A DNA stretch of 64,000 nucleotides from Bacillota bacterium (GTDB taxonomy: Bacteria > Bacillota > Negativicutes > Sporomusales > Sporomusaceae): assembly GCA_017889705.1 (NCBI GenBank), contig JAGGAB010000003.1:62001-126000 (forward strand). The letters run 5' to 3'. The notes beneath the pieces are model-generated. The model saw only the letters and a list, made by a program, of their open reading frames with translations. It made no database searches and was not told where the DNA came from. Both the position numbers and the translations under genes were made by a program. Shown one piece after another: positions 8,867 to 18,298 of the stretch (the first letter of the stretch is position 1; the number at the start of each line of letters is the position of its first letter).

Positions 8867-10605
8867 CTAGAAATTGAAGACTTCGTCGATTTCTTCTGGT
8901 GTGAAGTCCCAAACAGCATTATGTGGCGGACAAGGCTCATATTCAAAGAATTCAGGTAAGCGGTCATGGGCATTAGTAAACCCTGCTGCTTTATTGAACG
9001 CCCGCTCTGCTTTAAGGATTGATTTTCCAAGTTCAGTTACATCGTCACCAGTCAGCGAAAAATCATAGCGGGCATTAATCATATCGACAAGCGCATTAAA
9101 CCCTTCTGGAATATCCAGAATCGCAAAAGCGATAAAGAGGCACATGCCTGTGCTGTCAACGGCCGCAGTAGCAATTTGCAGATTGCGGGAAAGCTCTACT
9201 TGGCCTTCTTTCTTAAGTGGATCTACATAACCGCCAACTTTCAAGATATTTGTAGCAACACTGTAACCGGACGTATGATCGGCACCCATAGGGGTAGTGG
9301 CATAGGTCAGACCGACACCTTTGACAGTCCGCGGATCATAAGCCGGGATAGCCTGATCTTTAACCACAGGTGTACGGAATAGTCCGCAAAGTTTACCAAC
9401 AATGGCTGTACCGCCGCCAAGGATTCGGCCAAGCGGAGTAGGAACAGCGATTTGCTTAACTGCATCCAATGCAGCTTTGCCATCACCCCAAGGCAATAGG
9501 CCACCTTCGATGGCAGTAGCAATAGCAACAGAAACATCAATCGAATCTACACCGACATCGTCCATTGCGCGGTCAAGATAAGCAATATCGTCCAAATCTT
9601 GAATACCGGCATCAGCACCTAGCGCCCATACAGTTTCATACTCAAAACCGCTTGTAATGTATTTGCCATTCTTGTCAGGATACCATTGCGAACAACGAAT
9701 AATACAGCCAGCATGACAGCCGTGAGAAACTTTACCGTCGCCGCCGCGTTCGCTGATATTATCATTCATGGTTTCCCCTGATATCTTATCATTCCAGTCT
9801 ATACGGCCAGCAGTAAAGTTCTTGGCAGGCAAGCCACCCGCTTCATTCAGAATATTAATCAGTACATCTGTGCCATAAGCAGGCAATGCCTGACTGGTAA
9901 CCGGATGGGTTGTCAAAGCCTTAGCAAATACTTTAGCAGCAGCCTTAAACTCTTCTGGCTTAGCAATAGTAACACCCGGTGCACCTGTATCATCAATGAT
10001 TAGAGCTTTTACCTTCTTTGATCCCAAAACTGCCCCCAAACCTCCCCGTCCAGCACTTCGGATATTGCTTTCCGGATCTTTAAATGAAATGTTGGCAGTA
10101 GGCATTCTATACTCTCCAGCCGGACCAGCCAGAGCAATACCCACTTTAGGACCATATTTTTCATTTAATATCTTAATTGCTTCATAGTTGCCACAGCCAC
10201 CGAGGATTTGAGTTGGAGCATCTTCAATTATGACACCATCCATATTAATTTTAATTATATAAAACTTATCTTCCTCGGGCATTCCTTCGATAACAAGAGC
10301 TTTAATCCCTAGTTTAGCCATTTTCTGGGAAAATTACCGCCGCTGTTGCTTTCTTTAATGGTGCCAGTCAGCGGACTCTTAGAACCTACTGAAATACGTC
10401 CTGACTGAGCAGCATTAGTTCCGGTGAGGTAACCTGGCGCAAAAATTATTTTGTTGTTTTTCCCCAGTGCATGACAAGTTGGCTTAACCTCGTCATTAAC
10501 GAAGTTCGAAGTAAGTCCACGTCCTGCTAAACCAGCGTATTTTTCCGGAACCGCACTTGTAGTAATCTCTTTGGTTGTCATGTTAACACGGATAAACTTA
10601 TTCAT
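8867..10605 (-). pseudogene. Tungsten-type aldehyde:ferredoxin oxidoreductase, one frameshift (ORFs 10309..10605 and 8867..10321)
   Basis: SPLTGTIKESNSGG in the first ORF continues as MAKLGIKALVIEG in the -1 frame; GRGGLGAVLGSKKVKALII and CHAGCIIRC, GFEYETVWALGADAGIQDLD in the second. Confidence 0.85.
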
Positions 10606-10631
10606 GAAATTACCTCCTTAAAATTGATTTT

Positions 10632-10760
10632 AAAAAATAAAAAAAGAGGCGCTAAAAAAACTTTTAGTACCTCTTCCTTTGCGCAATGGCGGGCACGATG
10701 ATTGCTCTTCGCACCTAATGTTTATTATCTCCCGGTGGGAAATAATAAATCGGAAGCACT
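10632..10760 (-). promoter_or_regulatory. Candidate Moco/Tuco-type riboswitch (copy C, divergent) with terminator at 10632..10677, upstream of AOR
   Basis: RNA-sense GGUGCGAAGAGCAAUCAUCGUGCCCGCCAUUGCGCAAAGGAAG, then GAGGUACUAAAAGUUUUUUUAGCGCCUC-U7 hairpin. Confidence 0.65.
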
Positions 10761-10810
10761 TATTCAACTTTCTCTCACTTAACATAGACATCAGCAAGCT
10801 GGAAATAAAC

Positions 10811-10924
10811 AAAAGGAAGCCCGTAATGAACGGACTTCCTTTGCGCAATGGCTGGCGCGAAAATTCCTCTTCGCACCCACGTTTACCATCACCTGACTGG
10901 CGACAGTAACTCGGAACTCTTATT
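10811..10924 (-). promoter_or_regulatory. Candidate Moco/Tuco-type riboswitch (copy B) with overlapping terminator
   Basis: RNA-sense GAGUUCCGAGUU...CGUGGGUGCGAAGAGGAAUUUUCGCGCCAGCCAUUGCGCAAAGGAAGUCCGUUCAUUACGGGCUUCCUUUU. Confidence 0.72.
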
Positions 10925-11009
10925 AATATATATTCGCTCTTTATTTCAATATTCCTGTAACAATTGCAACAACTTTTTAAATTTTCAATCCTTATATTTA
11001 AATCTCCAT

Positions 11010-12209
11010 TTATGGGCAGGCAATAATCTGCCTGCCCCAGAGGCAATCAGCACATGATGGGCTATTGGCCCAGCAATCCATCTCATTGTTGTCCGTATAA
11101 TTGCACCCATCCAATAGTTTGCAGTCTGTGCAGGAAGGAAAGCGTGTTTCGCCAACCGTGTTTCTAAAATTTACATATTCTAAATCCATCCATATGTCTT
11201 GAAGTCTTTTATTATCGACATTACCCAAATAATACGGGTACATTTGCTTTTTTCTGCCATAAGTATAACATTGATACGTATGCATAAAAGCATAACAGGG
11301 GCTGACATTTCCTTTATGGTTGATACACAGCGATTTATCCTGGATAAATTTACAATTGCGTTCTGTCCTCAGTTTCATATTTGACATTTGCGCCCGAACA
11401 GAAGTCAGTAAGGATTCCATCCCAAACAGGCAGCCGGTATCGTCAATATCATAAACTATTTCATCTTTCATCGATTCATGATAAGGCAGCAGGTTAGAGA
11501 CAATCACTTTGGCAGCATTAAGCTTCCAGGCCAGTTGAATCAGCTTAGGTAATCTTGCATAGTTCTTTTTCATAGCTACAAACTCTATGCCCAGCTCCGG
11601 TTTTTTAACCTTTTGCTGCAACTTCATCGCCTGCAGATTTTTTACATTTTGGAAAACGTCCTGAAAATCTCCACCCGGCCGGATTTGGTTATATTCCTCC
11701 TCCTCGGGGCTATCTAATGAAGTAAATATAATATCAAGTTCTATATCAATCAATTTTTGGATGGTTTCGTCACTTAAATAGGAACCGTTCGTTATCATTT
11801 CAACCTTGAGGCCGAGAGCTTTCACTTCCTTCAGCATATCAAATATCTTAGGATGCATTAAAGGCTCGCCAAATCCCCCAAAATGAACTGACTCCAGATT
11901 AGGCAATTCTTTAAGATTTTTAACGATGGTTTCGAAAGTCTCCCATTCCATGTGAGATAACTCGTCTTGCCAGGAGCTTCGAATACAAGTAATACAAGAA
12001 AAATTACATTTTGTGGTGACCTCAATATATACTCTTTTTACATCTGGAAGCAGGGGAATCAGGCGATAGCCCTCTTCAGCTCGGATAAATAGTACTTCTT
12101 GATCCTCTGCCAAAGAAAGCGGCAGTTTTAGGCAGCCATCTTGGGTAATCCTAAGCTTCCTGTCCGCTAAAGAATTATCATTGCCAACATCATTGAAATT
12201 CTTGTTCAT
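11010..12209 (-). CDS. Radical SAM/SPASM-type protein, probable tungsten-cofactor oxidoreductase maturase
   Basis: TTKCNFSCITCIRS radical SAM motif; C-terminal CTDCKLLDGCNYT...CADCLWGRQIIACP; adjacent to AOR. Confidence 0.82.
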   Translation of the reverse strand: MNKNFNDVGNDNSLADRKLRITQDGCLKLPLSLAEDQEVLFIRAEEGYRLIPLLPDVKRVYIEVTTKCNFSCITCIRSSWQDELSHMEWETFETIVKNLKELPNLESVHFGGFGEPLMHPKIFDMLKEVKALGLKVEMITNGSYLSDETIQKLIDIELDIIFTSLDSPEEEEYNQIRPGGDFQDVFQNVKNLQAMKLQQKVKKPELGIEFVAMKKNYARLPKLIQLAWKLNAAKVIVSNLLPYHESMKDEIVYDIDDTGCLFGMESLLTSVRAQMSNMKLRTERNCKFIQDKSLCINHKGNVSPCYAFMHTYQCYTYGRKKQMYPYYLGNVDNKRLQDIWMDLEYVNFRNTVGETRFPSCTDCKLLDGCNYTDNNEMDCWANSPSCADCLWGRQIIACP

Positions 12210-12229
12210 ACTACTATGCCTCCCAAGCT

Positions 12230-13705
12230 CTAACTACAACGCAGCGTGCAGTCAGACAATGCGTTGCTCTTATTTGCCTTGTCTTCTTCATTCCTAGCAT
12301 CCTCACACTGAAATCCATATTCCTGAAGTTGATGTATAGCAGGATTGGTACCGCATAATGGACAGCCCGGATTTTTGTTCAGTTTTATGGTGACAAACTC
12401 AGAATACTTCCCGTCAAAAAAGAGCATGCTGTCACTTAACAGCTTTCCCTGACCTGTTACCCACTTTACAGCTTCGGCGGCTTGGATAAAGCCCATTATT
12501 CCCGGCACCGGCCCCAATACACCAGACTCCGCGCATGACGGTATCGTGCCGGCAGCAGGAATAGCCGCAAGCGTACAGCGGTAACAAGGACTTTTATGAG
12601 GTAAAATGGTTCTGGCAGTGCCATCAAATCTGATTACCCCGGCATCTATCATGGGCTTTCCCACAAAAAAGCACGCATCATTTAATAAAAAGCGGGTGGG
12701 GAAATTATCAACGGCAACAATTACTACATCATAGTCAGCAATAATATCAAAAATATTTTCTTTACTTAGACTGGTATTGTAGAGGATAACGCTAAGACCT
12801 GGATTGATATGTTTTAAAAAGACGGCCGCAGATTCAACCTTGGGAATTCCAATCCTTGATGTGGTGTGAAGTATTTGACGATTGAGGTTGCTTATTTCCA
12901 CAGTATCATAATCTACCAGCCCTAGCGTGTTAACACCTGCTAATGCGAGCGCATACGCGACTGGTGAACCCAGTCCGCCAGCCCCCACAATCAAAACTTT
13001 ACGGTCTTCCAATCCACTTTCGTAGACATCTGCCTGTCTCGGCGTGCATAACTCAATTAATGCATGTTTAAGGTCGGCTCTGCCACGCTTGAAAAAATCC
13101 ATGGACAGAAGATTAAAATAGCAAAAATCATCTGTCACTCCACCAATAGTAAGTGATAATTTTATAACCTCCAGCGCAGACAGCGCCGCTAAAACACAGC
13201 TCGAAAATATCTCTCCCGCTATATTCTCACCAGGAATTTCACAGCCCGTCTCTTGCTGCACCTCTGCAAGCGCAGCCATGAAGGAACATAAACACTCACT
13301 GTCTCTGAAAATCTGCTGACCACCTGTCCAGCTCCTAAAAAGAGAAATAACGGTAGGTACAAAAGCATTACAAATCATTTCTTGTTTTTGCAGGATAAAC
13401 TCTGGTCTACCTAAGAAAATCCGAAAATCACACTGGCTGCCGTCTGATACCCCAATAACAACATCGTCGTTTAAATCATGTATGCCGGCTAGAAGCTCCT
13501 CAACTCCCACGTTGTCATTAAACTGGCATTCTATACGACCTACACCGGCTGCAGCAAGATAGTCTATAGCAGCAGCCGTGTCTTTTACAGTCTCTCCGCA
13601 AATAAAAACCGACGATTCCAGCAGTTTTTTCTGGCCCGGGCCACTTACTTCAGGTATTAGAATATGGCGTAAATATCTGTTGATTTGTTCCCGTGCAAGT
13701 ATCAC
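12230..13705 (-). CDS. Tandem-domain E1-like (ThiF/MoeB/HesA) protein
   Basis: N-term REQINRYLRHILIPEVSGPGQKKLL without GxGGxG; C-term VLIVGAGGLGSPVAYALALAGV, SNLNRQ, CYRCTL, CPLC. Confidence 0.85.
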   Translation of the reverse strand: MILAREQINRYLRHILIPEVSGPGQKKLLESSVFICGETVKDTAAAIDYLAAAGVGRIECQFNDNVGVEELLAGIHDLNDDVVIGVSDGSQCDFRIFLGRPEFILQKQEMICNAFVPTVISLFRSWTGGQQIFRDSECLCSFMAALAEVQQETGCEIPGENIAGEIFSSCVLAALSALEVIKLSLTIGGVTDDFCYFNLLSMDFFKRGRADLKHALIELCTPRQADVYESGLEDRKVLIVGAGGLGSPVAYALALAGVNTLGLVDYDTVEISNLNRQILHTTSRIGIPKVESAAVFLKHINPGLSVILYNTSLSKENIFDIIADYDVVIVAVDNFPTRFLLNDACFFVGKPMIDAGVIRFDGTARTILPHKSPCYRCTLAAIPAAGTIPSCAESGVLGPVPGIMGFIQAAEAVKWVTGQGKLLSDSMLFFDGKYSEFVTIKLNKNPGCPLCGTNPAIHQLQEYGFQCEDARNEEDKANKSNALSDCTLRCS

Positions 13706-13723
13706 TTAAATCGCCCCTTTCTA

Positions 13724-13845
13724 TCAAAAACAAAAAGAAGCCCGCAGAAACGGACTTCCTTTGCACAATGGCCGGCACAAAAATTCCTTTTTGCACCCAC
13801 GGTTACTACCACCTTGCTGGCAATAGCAACTCGGAACTCTTGCTT
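13724..13845 (-). promoter_or_regulatory. Candidate Moco/Tuco-type riboswitch (copy A) with overlapping terminator, upstream of E1-like gene
   Basis: RNA-sense GAGUUCCGAGUUGC...CGUGGGUGCAAAAAGGAAUUUUUGUGCCGGCCAUUGUGCAAAGGAAGUCCGUUUCUGCGGGCUUCUUUUUG. Confidence 0.72.
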
Positions 13846-13933
13846 ATATATATTCACTAAACAGCCTTATATCCCTGCAACTTTTTATACTATTTAAAAT
13901 TTTCCACTTAGTTTCGGACTGTTATAGTCAAGC

Positions 13934-15622
13934 TTACACTTGAAACTTCCTAACAGCTGTCTGTAGATTTTCAGCCAGTTCAGCAAGGCTTTCACTGGAA
14001 GCAGCAATCTCTTCCATAGCGGCTGCTTGTTCTTCAGTAGCCGCCGAAACTGTTTGGGCTTGTCCTACGGCAGAATTACTGTGTTGATCGATTTCTTTCA
14101 CTGCTATTACAATTTGCTGACTACCGCTGGCCATTTGCTGCATAGCAGCAGAAATCTCTTTTACTTGTTCAGATACTTGGGTTACCAAATCCGCGATTTC
14201 CTTAAAGGCCTGACCTGCGGCACTAACTACTTCTGATCCGACTTTAACCTCTTGGGTACCTTCACTCATAGCCAAAACAGCCGCATCTGTATCCCCTTGA
14301 ATTTCGCCAATCAAAGCAGCGATTTGCTGTGAAGCTTCTTGGGATTGTTCTGCTAACTTACGTACTTCCTCGGCAACTACGGCGAATCCACGCCCCTGTT
14401 CACCTGCTCTGGCAGCTTCTATTGCAGCATTTAGAGCCAATAAATTTGTTTGACCGGCAATTCCTGAGATCGTGTCGACAATTTGACCAATTTCCTTTGA
14501 TCTTTCGCCTAACTTAGCAACAACATCGGAAGAGGTAGTAACAGTTTCTTCAATATGGAGCATCTGACTGACAGCTTTTTCGACTGACTTATTCCCGGCT
14601 CTTGCTCTTTCAGCAGCTTGCGCCGAGTTGCCAGCCACTTGATTGGCATTTGCAGCAGCTTGCTGGATACCTGCGGTTATCTGTTCTACTGCAATAGTTG
14701 TTTCATCTGCTGACTTTGATTGTTGTTCTGCACCCCGAGCCACATCACCAATCGCTTCAGCCACCTGATTGACCGCTTGCGCTGATTGTTCAGCACTAGC
14801 CGTTAGTTGCTGCGAAGATGTTGCCACAAGTTCAGAAGACTTAGCTACATGCTGGATGAGTTCTCTAAGATTGTCCTTCATAAGGTTGAACGAACTTGCC
14901 AATTGCCCCATTTCATCGGAGGATGTAACAATCAGTTTTTCCCGTGGTATTCTTCCTGCCGCAATTTCCGTGGCTTCCGCTACTATTAACTTAGCAGCCT
15001 TAGAAATATTCCGGCTTAAAATCAGACTTATACTAACAGCAATTACTAAAACAATGACATTAATGACTAACAGTATTTGTTGATTACTTTTTACTTGATT
15101 GCTAAGCGTAGCCTGTTCACCCTTAACAAATACTTTAATCATGTTAACCAGTTCAGTAGTACCATTTGATACATTCTCATACGGTTTCTCCCCCTGTTTT
15201 ATATAGAGGGCCAACTGTTCCTGGTTATTATTTTGTCTGGCCTGCATAGCCTTCTCTGCAAAATCTTCATAGGCTGCTTTCTCTTGGTTTAGCATTTTAA
15301 TAAGTTTTTTAGCATTTTCAGTAGTAAATAGCTTCTCCATTTCAGCAATCTTTTCACTAGATTTTGTTCTTAGTTTATTAAATTTATCTCTAGCCGCTAG
15401 ATCACCAGTAAGATTATATCGTCTAACTGTTCCGGCCTCTTCAGCAACATCGGTGGCCAACTCTTCTGCCAAAGACAGCTTAGCCATATTCGCATCCATA
15501 GCTAATTGATAATCGTCATTTATTTGCCCAATCTTCATATATGTATAACCACTCATAACTGCCACCACAGCTATAACCAAAAGGAAACTACCCATAATCT
15601 TCATACCAACTGTCATTTTCAT
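13934..15622 (-). CDS. Methyl-accepting chemotaxis protein (4HB-type sensor, HAMP)
   Basis: [41 protein letters not shown]-terminal TM and coiled-coil sensor. Confidence 0.95.
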   Translation of the reverse strand: MKMTVGMKIMGSFLLVIAVVAVMSGYTYMKIGQINDDYQLAMDANMAKLSLAEELATDVAEEAGTVRRYNLTGDLAARDKFNKLRTKSSEKIAEMEKLFTTENAKKLIKMLNQEKAAYEDFAEKAMQARQNNNQEQLALYIKQGEKPYENVSNGTTELVNMIKVFVKGEQATLSNQVKSNQQILLVINVIVLVIAVSISLILSRNISKAAKLIVAEATEIAAGRIPREKLIVTSSDEMGQLASSFNLMKDNLRELIQHVAKSSELVATSSQQLTASAEQSAQAVNQVAEAIGDVARGAEQQSKSADETTIAVEQITAGIQQAAANANQVAGNSAQAAERARAGNKSVEKAVSQMLHIEETVTTSSDVVAKLGERSKEIGQIVDTISGIAGQTNLLALNAAIEAARAGEQGRGFAVVAEEVRKLAEQSQEASQQIAALIGEIQGDTDAAVLAMSEGTQEVKVGSEVVSAAGQAFKEIADLVTQVSEQVKEISAAMQQMASGSQQIVIAVKEIDQHSNSAVGQAQTVSAATEEQAAAMEEIAASSESLAELAENLQTAVRKFQV

Positions 15623-15840
15623 CTTTACATCAATTCCTTTCTAAATTTATAGGGCGAAGTGAACACCCTATATACGCTGAATTATTTTACAAACTGCCTC
15701 CTTTTTTATGTAGTTTATATTTATTTTTCAAAGATCAAAGCGTGCTACTCCTTTCCTTTATATTTGCGCACAAGGTTATCGCCGCTTGACACATATAAGA
15801 AATTTTTCACGTATGATCTATAAAAAAATAAATTCGAATA

Positions 15841-15875
15841 AAAAAAAACAAGGCACTCCACAATTCGCCTTGTTT
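15841..15875 (-). terminator. Leader terminator upstream of MCP
   Basis: minus strand AAACAAGGC...GCCTTGTTTTTTTTT. Confidence 0.75.
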
Positions 15876-15975
15876 CAGTCAGCAACTGCCAACAGATAAA
15901 CACCATCATGGATTTCTGTCCTTAAACCCATAACTCTGCGTTTCTCCTAGTTGGACGTGCGTATGAAGATAGTTC
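15876..15975 (-). promoter_or_regulatory. Possible c-di-GMP-I (GEMM)-like leader upstream of MCP
   Basis: RNA-sense CAUACGCACGUCCAACUAGGAGAAACGCAGAGUUAUGGGUUUAAGGACAGAAAUCCAUGAUGG followed by a terminator; weak resemblance only. Confidence 0.35.
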
Positions 15976-16221
15976 CCTTTTTAGACAGATTTTGCATAAT
16001 AATTTATAAATAAGTATATAATGACACCAAAACACTGTCAATATTTTCCCAGGACTTAAGCCTCATTTATCATAGCCCTTAGACCCACTCAGCTATTTCA
16101 ACATTGCATTGGAGTTATAGTTACCTTGTGTATTTTTCTTGCAGCTTTCGCAGATACACATAATCAAATCACATTATATGGTAAGCTACTATAAATACGA
16201 TTACCAACAGCTCGTGCCAAG

Positions 16222-16255
16222 TAACAAAAAATAACCGCATGGTTATTCCATGCGG
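16222..16255 (-). terminator. Terminator at the end of sigE
   Basis: minus strand GCCGCATGG-aataa-CCATGCGG followed by T-rich tract. Confidence 0.7.
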
Positions 16256-16980
16256 CTGATCTCTTTGCGCAAGCGTTTTATTATCCTTTTTTCTAAACGA
16301 GATATATAGGATTGCGATATTCCAAGCATATCCGCAACTTCTTTTTGGGTTCGTTCATTACCGTCATCATTAAGACCAAACCGAAGCTCCATAATTTTTC
16401 GCTCCCGACCTGACAACTTACTCATAGCTGTGTATAACAGCGTTTTATCGACTTCTTCTTCTACCGACTTATAGATAATATCATTCTCTGTACCTAATAC
16501 ATCTGACAGCAATAATTCATTGCCGTCCCAATCGATATTTAGCGGTTCATCAAAAGATACCTCTGCCCGCGTTTTACTATTCCGGCGTAAATACATTAAT
16601 ATCTCATTTTCAATGCACCGAGAAGCATAGGTAGCTAATTTGATCCGTTTAACCGGATCAAATGTGTTTACCGCTTTAATGAGACCGATTGTTCCAATAC
16701 TTACTAAATCCTCGACACTAACACCTGTATTCTCAAATTTGCGGGCTATATAAACAACAAGCCGTAAATTGCGTTCAATAAAGACACTTCTAACCGATTT
16801 GTCACCTTTTTGTAACCGGTTAAGTAAAAACAATTCTTCATCACTGGACAAAGGTGGCGGTAGAATTTCCGCACTTCCTACATAAAATACCTCATCTGGC
16901 TCAAGCCAGCCAATCATTCGAAGCAAAGATATAATTCGCAACTTTATATATAATTTAACTATCGACCAGGTAATACGCAT
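16243..16980 (-). CDS. sigE: RNA polymerase sporulation sigma factor SigE
   Basis: [40 protein letters not shown]; pro-sequence; next to spoIIGA. Confidence 0.93.
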   Translation of the reverse strand: MRITWSIVKLYIKLRIISLLRMIGWLEPDEVFYVGSAEILPPPLSSDEELFLLNRLQKGDKSVRSVFIERNLRLVVYIARKFENTGVSVEDLVSIGTIGLIKAVNTFDPVKRIKLATYASRCIENEILMYLRRNSKTRAEVSFDEPLNIDWDGNELLLSDVLGTENDIIYKSVEEEVDKTLLYTAMSKLSGRERKIMELRFGLNDDGNERTQKEVADMLGISQSYISRLEKRIIKRLRKEISRME

Positions 16981-17915
16981 GTATTTGCCCCCTTGGTAAT
17001 ATTGACCTCTGTCATAAGTGCCGGATGCAGAAGAGCCTGACATTCGCGGTTATCGTCAAATACAGTATCACAAATTCCGATAAGTGCTTCGGCGGTATAT
17101 TCCGCTCCCTTCTCTCCTATTACCGTAATGCTGTCCGGCCTAAAGCCAAGTAACATATTATATCCGCCAACTGATTGACAAGGGATAATTTCTACCCTAG
17201 CCAACCACTTTGAATCTTGACATGTATCCAGATTACTCACCCAAGAATCCGGTCGATTCTTGATTAAGAAGTCTGATACTTGTGCTCCCAGTAATGAAGC
17301 AGCCACCTGGAGGTTTACAAGCACGACCGGTTTTCTACCCATCAGCGAGTAAAGGCCATTGCCGGTATCCATCATGCCCGTAATCTCCTGGGAGTTTCCG
17401 TCATACTCTATTCGGGCCTGATATAAAGTCTTATACCGGTACATTCTGCCCAGAAGTCGTTTGACAACTAGGATAATAAGGATAATGGCCAGACTGCTGC
17501 CGATTATTACATCGCTTAATGATAGGTTAATATTTTGGTTAGCTGCATATAAAATCTCGGTTTGAATAAAATACAGCCAACCTAACACGGCACCGCCTAA
17601 GATAAAAGACACAATAAAAAAAATACCGGTAAGTATTATTGTTATCTTTATCGACCGATAACCAAAAGCCGCTAAAACCAAAAGTACAGATACAATTAAT
17701 TTGGCAGGAATGCTATAAAATATCGACATTGCAGGAAATACACCAACTAATGTGTATATGCCGCCCATCGCCGCCGCCCCTGCTATGCGGTTCCAGCTAA
17801 AGGCGATACCTGCCCCATAGGCAGTCAACACTAAAATGGCGCTATTCATCAGAAAATTGAGTAATAACACTACATCAGCATATATGATCACTGCTCTTAC
17901 CTTCCTGGTAACCAT
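16959..17915 (-). CDS. spoIIGA: Sigma-E processing peptidase SpoIIGA
   Basis: [24 protein letters not shown] start; [20 protein letters not shown] Asp-protease-like motif; followed by sigE. Confidence 0.92.
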   Translation of the reverse strand: MVTRKVRAVIIYADVVLLLNFLMNSAILVLTAYGAGIAFSWNRIAGAAAMGGIYTLVGVFPAMSIFYSIPAKLIVSVLLVLAAFGYRSIKITIILTGIFFIVSFILGGAVLGWLYFIQTEILYAANQNINLSLSDVIIGSSLAIILIILVVKRLLGRMYRYKTLYQARIEYDGNSQEITGMMDTGNGLYSLMGRKPVVLVNLQVAASLLGAQVSDFLIKNRPDSWVSNLDTCQDSKWLARVEIIPCQSVGGYNMLLGFRPDSITVIGEKGAEYTAEALIGICDTVFDDNRECQALLHPALMTEVNITKGANTCVLPGR

Positions 17916-18080
17916 GATCGTATTTAAAGCGGGTTAGTCAGCAGATAAAACTATAATCTTCCGCGAACACCCATATTCAAATTATACTAAGTATTTTTTT
18001 AAAATAATGTAAATTTTTGCCATGTAAATTTATTCAAAAACAGACAAAACCCGGCTCACTATGAGCTTATAGCTCCGGCA

Positions 18081-18137
18081 AATAGCATAGCACAAGAACA
18101 AATGTTTGCAAAACATTTGTTCTTGTGCTATGCTATT
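18081..18137. repeat. Perfect 27-bp inverted repeat with 3-nt loop
   Basis: aatagcatagcacaagaacaaatgttt-gca-aaacatttgttcttgtgctatgctatt. Confidence 0.95.
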
Positions 18138-18165
18138 ATTGAAATTTTGCTTACAGCTAAATGGA

Positions 18166-18208
18166 GACTTAATTCAGACGGCGTTTTAACGGCGCCTGAA
18201 TTCTAGTC
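18166..18208. repeat. Imperfect palindrome with GACTTAA...AGTC termini
   Basis: gacttaattcagacggcgttttaacggcgcctgaattctagtc; shares gacttaattcagacggc with the reverse complement of 53310..53350. Confidence 0.8.
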
Positions 18209-18221
18209 GAAATTATCCAGG

Positions 18222-18276
18222 GACTTAACCGCTCTTACTCCCGCTCGTAGAGCAGGAGTCTTAGAGCGGGTTAGTC
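18222..18276. repeat. Imperfect palindrome with GACTTAACC...GGGTTAGTC termini
   Basis: gacttaaccgctcttactcccgctcgtagagcaggagtcttagagcgggttagtc. Confidence 0.8.
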
Positions 18277-18298
18277 ATCGGACAATAGGTAAGTAGGA

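Noticed and set aside
10309-10311. TAG at the end of the first AOR ORF as pyrrolysine or other stop recoding
   Set aside because: The continuing AOR sequence is in a different frame, so readthrough would not restore it.
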